Source of the DNA: Geodermatophilus marinus
GTDB lineage: Bacteria > Actinomycetota > Actinomycetes > Mycobacteriales > Geodermatophilaceae
NCBI RefSeq assembly: GCF_003428645.1
Contig: NZ_QVQH01000012.1
Coordinates: 1 to 64,000 of the forward strand
Direction: 5' to 3'
Length of the DNA stretch: 64,000 bases
Shown piece after piece: positions 45,988 to 53,750 of the stretch. A program made the position numbers and the translations under genes. Below the pieces are notes generated by a model. The model worked only from the letters and a program-made list of their open reading frames with translations, made no database searches and was not told the origin of the DNA. Every line of letters begins with the position of its first letter. Within the stretch, counting starts at the first letter, position 1.

Positions 45988-46407
45988 GTGGTGGCCACGC
46001 CCCGACAACCCGTTCCGGCCCCGCCCGGCGCCGCCGAGGGTGCCCTGCGGGGCGTCGACAGCGCGGCCCTGGTCTTCGCGGGTCTCGCCGGATCGGTGGT
46101 GTTGTTCACCGGCGAGGGCGACTGGGATGCCTTCGGCACCGTGGTGGGGTGCCTGATCGTCCTGGTGGTGCTGGCGTTCCACCGGCCGGTGCGAGCCGCT
46201 CGAGCAGCACGGCGGACGCTGCTCCGCTTGGCCTTCGGCGCGGTCCTGGCAGTGGGTGTCGCAGCGGCCGTCGCCTGGCCGGTGCAGGAGTGGGTGACGG
46301 ACGACGCCGAACGTGCCACCGATGCGGTTGCGTGGGTCATCGGGCCTCTGGCGATCGTGCTCGCCGTGTTGGAGCCGCAGGTGTCCCGGTGGCTGGGGCC
46401 GGAGTGA
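45988..46407 (+). CDS. hypothetical four-helix membrane protein
   Basis: Protein of about 139 residues with four hydrophobic segments (around SAALVFAGLAGSVVLF, FGTVVGCLIVLVVLAF, LAFGAVLAVGVAAAVAW and VIGPLAIVLAVLE). No family recognised. The start is uncertain: adjacent GTG codons at 45988 and 45991 are the only choices near the first conserved part, and no ribosome binding site is clear. Codon use looks slightly less GC-biased than in its neighbours. Confidence 0.55.
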   Translation: MVATPRQPVPAPPGAAEGALRGVDSAALVFAGLAGSVVLFTGEGDWDAFGTVVGCLIVLVVLAFHRPVRAARAARRTLLRLAFGAVLAVGVAAAVAWPVQEWVTDDAERATDAVAWVIGPLAIVLAVLEPQVSRWLGPE

Positions 46408-46453
46408 CATGTGGGGGGACGGACCTCCGGGCGGTGGTGCACGTCCGGGGACG

Positions 46454-47047
46454 TCACGGCCGCCAGGCCGGGTCCCGACCGGACAGCCGCAGGGCGCGCT
46501 CCAGGGTGCCGGCGCCGGCCGGGACCGGCAGCTCACCGGCGAAACCGCCGTGCTCCCGGAACAGCGCGCCGTGCTCGACGACGAGGTCGAGCACGAGTCG
46601 GGCCGTCGCCTCGGGCACGGTGATCTCCTGGCCGGTCGCCCGCGCGACGTCCCAGCCGTGCAGCACCAGCTCCTTGACCAGCATCCCCGCCACGTCGGCC
46701 GCCGGCACCCGCATGCCACCGAGGTCGATCTCGCCCTCCCACGCCGCCGGGTCCCGCCAGGCGGCCAGCGCGCGGTCCAGCTGCGCGGCGTAGCGCTCCG
46801 CCCAGTCCGGCTCCCCGGCGAAGTCACGGGCGGTGAGCTCCTCGGTCAGCGGCTCCCGCCGGGCCCGCCGCTCCAGGCCGTGCGCGCTGTAGAGGACCCA
46901 GTGGTTGACCAGCGCCCGCAGGTCCCACCCGGCGTCGGGGGTGGGGGAGTCCAGCGGCGCGCGGGCCGCGCCGCGGGCGATCCGGGCGGCCTCCGCCGCC
47001 GCCTCGGCGAGCCGGTCGTAGGTGGCCGGCAGCGTGCTCGTCGTCAT
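46454..47047 (-). CDS. TIGR03086/maleylpyruvate isomerase-type (DinB-like) protein
   Basis: Protein of 197 residues of the DinB/maleylpyruvate isomerase-like four-helix fold, TIGR03086 type: WDLRALVNHWVLYSAHGLER near residue 41 and MLVKELVLHGWDVARATGQ near 130 carry the metal-site histidines. Family members are mycothiol-dependent enzymes or uncharacterised. TAGCGT lies 6 nt before the ATG, so the message may be leaderless even though the AraC gene ends only 9 bp upstream. Confidence 0.8.
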   Translation of the reverse strand: MTTSTLPATYDRLAEAAAEAARIARGAARAPLDSPTPDAGWDLRALVNHWVLYSAHGLERRARREPLTEELTARDFAGEPDWAERYAAQLDRALAAWRDPAAWEGEIDLGGMRVPAADVAGMLVKELVLHGWDVARATGQEITVPEATARLVLDLVVEHGALFREHGGFAGELPVPAGAGTLERALRLSGRDPAWRP

Positions 47048-47056
47048 GCCCCGACG

Positions 47057-47881
47057 CTAGGGAGTGCGCCCGCCGGCGGTCTTGGAGGAACGCGACCGCC
47101 GGGCGTACCGGGCCGGGGGCGTGCCGACCGCGGCGGTGAAGTCCCGGACCAGGTGCGCCTGATCGCTGTACCCGAGCTCGGCGGCCACCGCGGCCCAGTC
47201 GACGTCCCCGGTCAGGGCCCGCTCGGCGACCTCGCGCAGCCGCGCGTGCCGGACGACCAGCTTGACCGGCAGCCCGACCTGGTCGGTGAACAGCCGCTGC
47301 AGGGCCCGCACGCCGTAGCCGGTGCGCTCGGCGAGCCGGTCGACGCGGGTGAGGGTGCGGTCGGCCTCCACCAGGGCGACCGCCGCCTCGGCGTCCTCGC
47401 ACCCGGAGGCACACCGGCGGGGCAGGCCGCCCAGCCACTCGTCCAGCACGCGCTGCGCCTCCTGCGGGTCGGCGGCGGTGCGCACCCGCTCGGCGAGGTC
47501 CGCGGGCACGGGCAGCAGGTCGGCGGCCGGGACCACCCGGTCGCGCAGCCGGCTCACCGGGCCCTCGACCAGGCGCCGGAAGCCGGCCGCCCGGAAGCGG
47601 ACCGCGCGCACCGTCGCCGCGCCCCGCAGCGGCCGCCGGTAGGTGCCCGAGACCGGTCCGGTCACCCAGACGCCGTCGGGTTCCACCGAGAGGTTCACCG
47701 CCGGGAAGGACAGCACCAGCGACTCGTGCACCACGCCCGGTGGGAGGTCCCAGCGCACCTGCCAGAAGACGGCCACCAGGTCGGCCGTCGCCGGCGTCGG
47801 CGGCCGGCGGTCGAGGGTGAAGACGTCCGGGATCGCCGCCGGGTGCAGGATGCCGCGGGTGCCGTCGGGCCGCGGGGTCAC
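47057..47881 (-). CDS. AraC-family regulator with DUF6597-like N-terminus
   Basis: Protein of 274 residues. The C-terminal AraC double HTH includes LAERTGYGVRALQRLFTDQV and VAAELGYSDQAHLVRDFTAA. The N-terminal 150 residues (FWQVRWDLPPGVVHESLVLS) look like the ligand domain found in many actinobacterial members. GTG at 47881, 7 nt after the VOC gene stop, so the two are probably one transcript. Target unknown; the adjacent genes are candidates. Confidence 0.85.
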   Translation of the reverse strand: MTPRPDGTRGILHPAAIPDVFTLDRRPPTPATADLVAVFWQVRWDLPPGVVHESLVLSFPAVNLSVEPDGVWVTGPVSGTYRRPLRGAATVRAVRFRAAGFRRLVEGPVSRLRDRVVPAADLLPVPADLAERVRTAADPQEAQRVLDEWLGGLPRRCASGCEDAEAAVALVEADRTLTRVDRLAERTGYGVRALQRLFTDQVGLPVKLVVRHARLREVAERALTGDVDWAAVAAELGYSDQAHLVRDFTAAVGTPPARYARRSRSSKTAGGRTP

Positions 47882-47888
47882 CGGCGGC

Positions 47889-48248
47889 TCACCGGGTCCG
47901 CGTCAGATTGACCAGGTTGCCGTCCGGGTCGGTCACGTGCGCCACCCGCTGGCCCCACGGCATGTCGTTCGCCGGGCCCGCCGACCCGCCGAGCTCACCG
48001 GCCCGGGGGAGGAGGGCGTCGACGTCGGCCACCTCGATGCTGAGCAGCACGCGCCCGGGCGGGCCGGTCGGCACCGAGGCGTCGGTGGAGATGCCCAGCT
48101 CGGAGTCCCCGAGGCGCAGGCCGACGTAGGAGACGGGGCCCTGCTCGGGGAAGCGCATCGTCTCCTCGGCCCCCAGCAGGCCGGTGTAGAAGCCCAGCAG
48201 CCGGTCGAGGTCCGGCGTGACGAGGACGGGGCGGATGGTCGCGGGCAC
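47889..48248 (-). CDS. VOC-family (glyoxalase/bleomycin-resistance fold) protein
   Basis: Protein of 119 residues with paired beta-alpha-beta-beta-beta units: IRPVLVTPDLDRLLGFYTGL, then RVLLSIEVADVDALLPRAGE and RVAHVTDPDGNLVNLTR. The GTG at 48248 is preceded by GGAGG at 7 nt, which decides against a longer form starting at 48308. Possible roles are isomerase, dioxygenase or binding protein. First in a run with AraC and the DinB-like gene. Confidence 0.85.
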   Translation of the reverse strand: MPATIRPVLVTPDLDRLLGFYTGLLGAEETMRFPEQGPVSYVGLRLGDSELGISTDASVPTGPPGRVLLSIEVADVDALLPRAGELGGSAGPANDMPWGQRVAHVTDPDGNLVNLTRTR

Positions 48249-48304
48249 GGGGTCCTCCGGCGGTCGGGGGTCGGTGGGGTGCTGACCGGTGGGCGCGCCC
48301 GGAC

Positions 48305-49132
48305 TCATCGCCGTCCCGGCGACCGGGCGCGCAGCCCCTCGCCCAGCAGCACGCAGCCCAGGACGGCGGCGACCAGGAACAGCCCCGGGAAGACCAGCAG
48401 GTGCGGTGCCTGCAGCACCCGCTCCTGGGCCTGCTGCAGCTGGATGCCCCACGACTGCGCCGGCCGCTGCAGGCCCACCCCGGCGAAGGTCAGGATGGCC
48501 TCGGTGGAGATGAGCACCCCGGCGTAGCCGCTGGCGAACACCGCGAGCGGCCGCAGGGCCGACGGCAGCACGTGCCGGCGGACCAGCCGCAGCCGGCCCA
48601 CCCCGAGCGCGCGGGCGGCCGTGACGAAATCCAGCTCCTTGGTCCGCTGGGTGGCCGCGCGCATCACCCGCACCATCGGGGGCCAGCTGAACACGGTGAG
48701 GACGACGACCACCTGCACCAGCCCGCGCTCCTGGGTGACGCTGAGCAGCACCAGCCCGCCGAGCACGATCGGGATGCCCGACCACACGTCGGTCACCCGG
48801 GAGACCAGCGCGTCGACGACCCCGCCGGCGTACCCGGCCAGCGTGCCGACCACGAGGGCCAGGAGCGCGGTGCCGGCGACCACGGCGGCGGCCAGCAGCA
48901 GCGACGTCCGCGTGCCGTGGACGGTCCGGGCGGCGTAGTCGCAGCCGAAGAGGTCGAAGCCGAACGGGTGCTCCCGGCTCGGCGGCCGCAGCGAGTCCGC
49001 CAGGCTGCAGTCGCGGGGGTCGGCGTCGGTGAAGGCGTCGGGAACGAGCGCCATCGCCGTCAGCGTGCCCAGCAGCACGACGGCGAGCAGCAGCGGCACG
49101 TTGACCGGGCGCCGGGCCGGACGCGGGAGCAC
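48305..49132 (-). CDS. peptide/nickel-type ABC transporter permease (DppC/OppC family)
   Basis: Protein of 275 residues. The family N-terminus PFGFDLFGCDYAARTVHGTR precedes five helices, and the ATPase-contact EAA loop is DFVTAARALGVGRLRLVRRH. The C-terminal STEAILTFAGVGLQRPAQSW is typical of DppC. It would pair with a DppB-type permease, and one is encoded divergently 78 bp away, but no binding protein or ATPase genes are near. The GTG at 49132 is the likely start. Confidence 0.85.
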   Translation of the reverse strand: MLPRPARRPVNVPLLLAVVLLGTLTAMALVPDAFTDADPRDCSLADSLRPPSREHPFGFDLFGCDYAARTVHGTRTSLLLAAAVVAGTALLALVVGTLAGYAGGVVDALVSRVTDVWSGIPIVLGGLVLLSVTQERGLVQVVVVLTVFSWPPMVRVMRAATQRTKELDFVTAARALGVGRLRLVRRHVLPSALRPLAVFASGYAGVLISTEAILTFAGVGLQRPAQSWGIQLQQAQERVLQAPHLLVFPGLFLVAAVLGCVLLGEGLRARSPGRR

Positions 49133-49210
49133 CGGGGGAGTGTGCCGTACCGGATCGCCGCCGTCCCGCCGCCGCCTCCTCCCGGCGCGCGCCGCTGCCA
49201 GGATGTGCCG

Positions 49211-50163
49211 GTGAGCGCCTTCGTCGCCCGCCGGGCCGTGCAGATGGTGGCCAGCCTGTGGGCGGCGCTGACCCTGGTCTTCGTCGCGGTCACCCTGCTG
49301 CCCGGCGACCCGGTGCGCGGCCTGTTCGGCGACCGGCCGCCGCCGGAGGAGGTCTACGACGCGGTCACCGCCCAGTACCACCTCGACGAGCCGCTGCCGG
49401 TGCAGTACCTGCTGTGGGTGGGCGACGTCGTGACCGGGGACCTCGGCCGGGGCTTCCCCGTCGACGCCTGGGGTGACCCCGGTGGCGGGCCCGAGGTGAG
49501 CGCGGTCGTGGCGACGACGGCCCCGGTGAGCGCGGTCGTCCTCCTCGGCGCGCTGGTGGTGCAGTCGGTGGTGGGCGTGGTCGCCGGTGCGCTGGCGGCC
49601 GGCAGTCGGCGCGGCGGGGTCGGTGTCTACGCGGTCGCGCTGCTGCTGGTCGGCACGCCGGTGCTGGTGGCGGCGTCGGCGCTGCGCGTGGTGTTCGGCT
49701 CGAGCTCGGCTGGCTGCCGCTCACCGGGGGGTCGGGGGAGGCGGACACCTACGTGCTCCCCGTGCTGGCCCTGGCGGCGCTGTCGACCGGTTACGTCGCC
49801 CTGGTGACCCGCGCCGAGCTCTCCGACGCGCTGGCCTCGCCGTACGTGCACGCCGCCCGCAGCCGCGGGCTGCGGCCGGTGCGCGTCGTCGGCGTCCACG
49901 CGCTGCGGCCGGCGCTGACCGCGGTGGTGACCTTCGTGGCCGCTACCGTGGGCCAGCTGTTCGTCGGCCTCATCGTGGTCGAGCAGGTGTTCGGCATGCC
50001 CGGGCTGGGCGCCGCGCTGGTCGAGGCGATCCGCGACCGGGACCGCGCGCTGCTGCTCGGGCTCACCGCGGTGGTCATGGCGGTGGTCATCGTGGCCAAC
50101 GCCCTCGCCGACGTCGCGGTGGCCGCCCTCGACCCGCGGGTCCGCCTGGCGCAGGCGGGCTGA
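49211..50163 (+). pseudogene. peptide ABC transporter permease (DppB/OppB family), frameshifted
   Basis: From the GTG at 49211 the product is DppB-like: VARRAVQMVASLWAALTLVF, LLPGDPVRGLFGD, LDEPLPVQYLLWVGDVVTGD. At about 49700 the frame breaks after VVFG. The next frame resumes ELGWLPLTGGSGEADTYVLP and continues with the EAA loop YVHAARSRGLRPVRVVGVHA to the normal end. One missing base, probably a C in what was CTCCGAG, explains it. It is either a real loss-of-function mutation or a sequencing error; restored, the protein would be about 317 residues. Confidence 0.85.
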
Positions 50164-50239
50164 GGTAGCGGCGATCAGTTCCCGACGCCCGCCCGGTCGT
50201 CGCTGCACAGGCAGGAGTCCCCCGACCGGAGGAGATGCC

Positions 50240-50575
50240 GTGACGTTCCGAGGCGTCCTCGCCCAGGCCACCGTCCGCGATCTGCCCGCCGCCGAGCGCT
50301 GGTACACGACCCTGTTCGGCCGCCGGCCGGACGCCCGGCCGATGGACGGACTGCTCGAGTGGCACCTGACCGGCGGGTCGGGGGTGCAGGTGTGGGTCGA
50401 GCCGCCGCGGGCGGGGGGCTCGACCGTGGTGCTCGACGTCGACGGCCTCGACGAGGTCGCGGCGCGGCTGCGCGGCGACGGGATCGACCACCCCGGACCG
50501 GAGCAGGCCACCTCGTCCCGGGTCCTGCGGCTGACCGACCCGGACGGCAACCGCGTCGTCCTGACGGGCGGGTGA
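50240..50575 (+). CDS. VOC-family protein
   Basis: Protein of 111 residues: FRGVLAQATVRDLPAAERWY at the start and VLRLTDPDGNRVVLTG at the end give the VOC fold, with GGSGVQVWVEPP between. GGAGGAG precedes the GTG. Function unknown. Stands alone upstream of the VapBC module. Confidence 0.85.
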   Translation: MTFRGVLAQATVRDLPAAERWYTTLFGRRPDARPMDGLLEWHLTGGSGVQVWVEPPRAGGSTVVLDVDGLDEVAARLRGDGIDHPGPEQATSSRVLRLTDPDGNRVVLTGG

Positions 50576-50583
50576 CCTCTTGA

Positions 50584-50609
50584 CCTAGTCCGACTTAGCC
50601 AAGCACACT
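50584..50609 (+). promoter_or_regulatory. possible promoter/operator of the VapBC module
   Basis: TTGACC at 50580-50585 and CACACT at 50604-50609 could be -35 and -10 with an 18-nt spacer, ending 6 nt before the antitoxin ATG. The spacer holds an imperfect inverted repeat, CTAGTC and GACTTAG, where antitoxins of this class normally bind to autoregulate. Weak but well placed. Confidence 0.4.
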
Positions 50610-50615
50610 GGCGGC

Positions 50616-50858
50616 ATGGTGCGGACGGTGAACGTGCACGAGGCGAAGACGCACCTGTCCCGGCTGCTGGAGGCGGTCGAGGCGGGGGAGGACGTCGTCA
50701 TCGCCCGCTCCGGCAAGCCCGTCGCCCGTCTCGTCCTCGTCTCCGTGGCCCGAGAGCCGCGGCAGCCCGGTGCGTGGCGGGGTCGGGGGTACCTCGCCGA
50801 CGACTTCGACGAGACGCCGGAGAGCGTGCTGGCCGCCTTCCGCGGCGAGACGGGCTGA
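50616..50858 (+). CDS. vapB: type II antitoxin, Phd/YefM-like
   Basis: Protein of 80 residues. The Phd/YefM-type DNA-binding fold is clear in VRTVNVHEAKTHLSRLLEAV and GEDVVIARSGKPVARLVLV. The C-terminal tail GYLADDFDETPESVLAAFRG is the acidic segment that wraps the toxin. The stop overlaps the PIN toxin start as ATGA, the standard arrangement. The module ends 75 bp from the dif site. Confidence 0.92.
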   Translation: MVRTVNVHEAKTHLSRLLEAVEAGEDVVIARSGKPVARLVLVSVAREPRQPGAWRGRGYLADDFDETPESVLAAFRGETG

Positions 50859-51229
50859 TGCTGCTGCTGGACACCCACGTCCTGCTGTGGTGGCTGTTCG
50901 GCGACGAACGGCTGACGCCGACGATGCAGGAGGCGATCGCCGACCCTGCCTCGACGGTGCTCGTCTCCGCCGCCTCGGCATGGGAGGCGGCGATCAAGGC
51001 GGCACTCGGCAAGCTGGCCGTCCCGAGCAGCCTGGCGGAGGAGGTCGACCGACAGGGATTCGACGCCTTGCCGGTCACCGTCGAGGACGGACTGGCAGCC
51101 GGTGCGTTGCCGCGGCACCACGACGACCCGTTCGACCGGATGCTCATCGCCCAGGCCCAGCGCCGCCGTCTCGTCCTGGTCAGCAGCGACCGCCGCTTCG
51201 CCGACTACGACGTCGCGACCCTCCGGTGA
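50858..51229 (+). CDS. vapC: PIN-domain toxin (VapC)
   Basis: Protein of 123 residues with the PIN nuclease acidic residues: D5 in LLLDTHVLLWWL, a glutamate in SAASAWEAAIKAALGK, and aspartates in HHDDPFDRMLIAQA and VSSDRRFADYD. VapC toxins cut specific tRNAs or rRNA when the antitoxin is lost. All expected acidic positions are present, so it looks active. Overlaps the antitoxin gene by 3 bp. Confidence 0.93.
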   Translation: MLLLDTHVLLWWLFGDERLTPTMQEAIADPASTVLVSAASAWEAAIKAALGKLAVPSSLAEEVDRQGFDALPVTVEDGLAAGALPRHHDDPFDRMLIAQAQRRRLVLVSSDRRFADYDVATLR

Positions 51230-51303
51230 GCCGGTGTCACCGGCCGCGCTCAGCGAGCCGGTCGAGGCGCGGGGAGGCGCCGCACCCGCGTCCCCTCCGC
51301 TCT

Positions 51304-51331
51304 AGTTGACATAATGTGCATTATCGGCGGT
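51304..51331 (-). other. dif: dif site (XerCD chromosome dimer resolution site)
   Basis: Read on the minus strand, the 28 bp contain CGCCGATAAT, a GC centre, and ACATTATGTCAACT. These are the XerC- and XerD-binding halves of the published actinobacterial dif consensus, differing at only a few outer positions. It is AT-rich against a very GC-rich background, intergenic and single copy here. It marks the replication terminus, where XerC and XerD resolve chromosome dimers with FtsK. Confidence 0.93.
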
Positions 51332-51766
51332 CAGTTGACGAGGCGGGACAGGAGCTCGTCCGGCGGTCCGGTCGGCCGTGCGTGGGCAGGTCGCCCGGAC
51401 CGCCGACGCGGCCGGGTTCGCGGCGTCACGGCTTCTCGCAGCGCCGCCTCGGGCGGCTCCGCCCGTGCCGGTCGGTCCCTGCGGGTCGGTCCGTGCGGCC
51501 ACCGGATGCCCGCCGGTGCCTGCTGGTGACCGCCGGTCGCCCCGCCGACCCGGCCGCTCGCCCCGTCCGGGCGCCCGCGCCGCCCCGGCCGGCCGCGCCG
51601 CCCCGGCCGGCCGCGACCCGAGCACCGAGACCGCCCCCGGGACCGCCGCCGAGCCGGCTCCCCCGGGTCCGCCGATCCACCCCCGATTACGTCACAGTGA
51701 CGCAATGTGCGGGGTGCGCGGGGGCTCGACGGGCGCGCACCCCGTCGGCTTCGTAGGGTCGATGTC
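51332..51766. other. non-coding region right of dif
   Basis: No supported gene in 435 bp. It is low-complexity and GC-rich, with an 18-bp unit of the type CGCGCCGCCCCGGCCGGC in tandem around 51577-51613 and a 21-bp near-palindrome at 51686-51706. Open frames here are arginine- and proline-rich on both strands and look like shadows. Confidence 0.55.
51686..51706. promoter_or_regulatory. 21-bp near-perfect palindrome upstream of lipoprotein gene
   Basis: ATTACGTCAC and GTGACGCAAT are inverted repeats around a central A, with one mismatch in ten. It lies 60 bp upstream of the lipoprotein ATG and 48 bp upstream of its -10 box TAGGGT (51754-51759), so it is well placed for an activator or repressor. 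I do not recognise the regulator. Confidence 0.6.
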
Positions 51767-51991
51767 ATGCAACTCAGACGTCCGCTCGCCACGCTGGCGA
51801 CCGCCCTGGCCCTGTTCGGTGGTGCGGCGACGGTGGCGGCTTGCGGCTCACCCGCCACCCCCGACGAGGGGACCACCGAGGACTCCGGCTCCGAGCAGAC
51901 GCTCTCGCCGGAGGAGGCCGACCGGGAGAACCTGCCGAACATCCACGACGCCGAGGAGGGCAACGACGACGACACCCACGACCCGGACTGA
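51767..51991 (+). CDS. small putative lipoprotein
   Basis: Protein of 74 residues: a signal segment (LATLATALALFGGAATVAAC) ending in a lipobox with C26, then a short acidic tail with DDDTHDPD at the end. Likely lipid-anchored on the outer face of the membrane. No family recognised. TAGGGT 7 nt before the ATG suggests a leaderless start. The aspartate- and histidine-rich end could bind metal; that is speculation. Confidence 0.75.
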   Translation: MQLRRPLATLATALALFGGAATVAACGSPATPDEGTTEDSGSEQTLSPEEADRENLPNIHDAEEGNDDDTHDPD

Positions 51992-52009
51992 CCGGCGCCG
52001 CGGAGGTCG

Positions 52010-52420
52010 TCAGCGGCGCTCGGCCACCCACAGCCGGTCGAGCCGGCCGGTCGAGCGCACGAGGTCGGCCAGGGAACGCTCGAGCTCGGCCTTGGTCGGC
52101 CGCTCGGACAGCAGGGTCTCGACGTCCTCCAGCGCGCAGCGCAGCTGGTAGAGCCGGTCCTGCAGGCCGTCGAGCTCGGCGCGGCTGACCAGGACGACGT
52201 CGCCGGACAGCCCGGCCTTCGCGGTGGCCGAGCGCTGCTCGTAGGCCCGCTGCCGGCAGGCCTGCCCGCAGTACTGCCGCGGCCGGCCCACCGAGCCCGT
52301 CTGCGGCAGCACCCGCCGGCACCAGCCGCAGCGCCGCTCGCCGGCGCCGTCGCTGCGGGGCGTGGGGAGACCGGTCGTCGCCTCCTCCGCGGTCACCTGC
52401 CGGACCTGCTGATCTGCCAC
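52010..52420 (-). CDS. hypothetical protein with zinc-finger-like cysteines and coiled coil
   Basis: Protein of 136 residues. Residues 30-60 hold C-x2-C and C-x3-C pairs (RRCGWCRRVLPQTG, RQYCGQACRQRAYEQR), a likely zinc site. The C-terminal 65 residues (LDGLQDRLYQLRCALEDVET) look helical and coiled. This pattern is found in conserved actinobacterial proteins of unknown function. TACGGT on the minus strand ends 7 nt before the GTG, so a leaderless start is likely. It converges on the lipoprotein gene. Confidence 0.72.
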   Translation of the reverse strand: MADQQVRQVTAEEATTGLPTPRSDGAGERRCGWCRRVLPQTGSVGRPRQYCGQACRQRAYEQRSATAKAGLSGDVVLVSRAELDGLQDRLYQLRCALEDVETLLSERPTKAELERSLADLVRSTGRLDRLWVAERR

Positions 52421-52516
52421 GGTGGGCACCGTAGACCCCACCGGTGACCGAACCGGTGGACACGCCCGACCGGGCGGTGTAACGGCGGGAGCACGATCCG
52501 CCGGGGAGGAGGAGCG

Positions 52517-53698
52517 GTGGCCGCGGACCCGACGACCGGCTTCGACGCGCTCAGCGCCGAGGCCCTGCGCGCGGCGGGCAGCCTGAAGTGGACCCGGCAC
52601 GACCCGCCGGCGCTCGGGGCGTGGGTCGCCGAGATGGACTTCGGCACCGCGCCGGAGGTCACCCGGGCCCTGCACGAGGCCGTGGACGCCGCCCGCTTCG
52701 GCTACCTGACCCCCGGGGCGGCCGACGCCATGGCGCGGGCCTGCGCCCGCTGGTACGCCGAGCGCTACGGCTGGGAGGTGCCGGCGCGGTGGATCAGCCC
52801 GCTGGCCGACGTCGTGGCCGGGCTGCGGGTCGCGATCGACCACTTCACCCCGCCGGGCAGCCCCGTCGTCCTGCCCACCCCGGCCTACATGCCGTTCCTC
52901 ACCCTGCCCGGGCTGCTCGGCCGCCCGCTGCTGGAGGTGCCGCTCCGGCAGGGGGCGGACGGCCGGTACGGCTACGACCTCGACGGCATCGCCCGCGCCT
53001 TCGCCGCCGGCGGCGCGCTGCTGGTGCACACCAACCCGCACAACCCGCTGGGCCGGGTCTTCGGCGCCGACGAGCAGCGGGCCCTCGCCGAGGTGGTCGA
53101 GGACGCCGGGGCCCGGGTGTTCGCCGACGAGATCCACGCGCCGCTGGTGTACCCGGGGGCGCGGCACGTCCCCTACGCCTCCCTCTCCCCCGCCACCGCG
53201 ACCCACACGATCACCGCGACCTCGGCGTCCAAGGCCTGGAACCTGCCCGGTCTCAAGGCCGCGCAGCTGATCCTGTCGAACGAGGAGGACGCGCGGCAGT
53301 GGGCCGAGGTGGCGTTCCTGTTCGACCACGGCGCCTCCACCCCCGGGGTGCTGGCGGCCACCGTGGCCTACACCGAGGGCGGCCCGTGGCTGGCCGACGT
53401 GCTGGCCTACCTGGACGGCAACCGGCGGCGGCTCGGGGAGCTGCTGGCCGAGCACCTCCCCGCGGTGCGGTGGACCCCGCCGGAGGGCACCTACCTGGCC
53501 TGGCTGGACTGCCGCGACCTGGCGCTGCCCGCGTCGGCGGGGGCGTTCTTCCTCGAGGCGGCCGGCGTCGGGCTGGTCGACGGGCCCGAGTGCGGCTCCC
53601 CCGGCGGCGGCCACGTCCGGTTGAACCTGGCCACCCCGCGTCCGGTGCTGGAGGACATCGTCACCCGGATGGCGGCTGCGGTGGCCCGGGGACGGTGA
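52517..53698 (+). CDS. PLP-dependent aminotransferase, MalY/PatB cystathionine beta-lyase type
   Basis: Protein of 393 residues, fold-type I. The MalY/PatB start LKWTRHDPPALGAWVAEMDF, the NPHNPLGRVF aldehyde-contact loop, DEIHAPLVYPG, and the PLP lysine in TSASKAWNLPGLKAAQ all match. Such enzymes cleave the C-S bond of cystathionine or related thioethers, and some act as regulators. Starts at a GTG right after GGAGGAGGAG. No methionine genes are adjacent. Confidence 0.9.
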   Translation: MAADPTTGFDALSAEALRAAGSLKWTRHDPPALGAWVAEMDFGTAPEVTRALHEAVDAARFGYLTPGAADAMARACARWYAERYGWEVPARWISPLADVVAGLRVAIDHFTPPGSPVVLPTPAYMPFLTLPGLLGRPLLEVPLRQGADGRYGYDLDGIARAFAAGGALLVHTNPHNPLGRVFGADEQRALAEVVEDAGARVFADEIHAPLVYPGARHVPYASLSPATATHTITATSASKAWNLPGLKAAQLILSNEEDARQWAEVAFLFDHGASTPGVLAATVAYTEGGPWLADVLAYLDGNRRRLGELLAEHLPAVRWTPPEGTYLAWLDCRDLALPASAGAFFLEAAGVGLVDGPECGSPGGGHVRLNLATPRPVLEDIVTRMAAAVARGR

Positions 53699-53750
53699 CC
53701 GGGACCGGGTGGTGACCGGCCCGGCGACCTGCGGCGTTAGCGTGTCGCCC

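Noticed and set aside
51332-51685. Coding frames right of dif
   Set aside because: Low-complexity Arg/Pro/Ala translations on both strands with tandem DNA repeats and no start signals.
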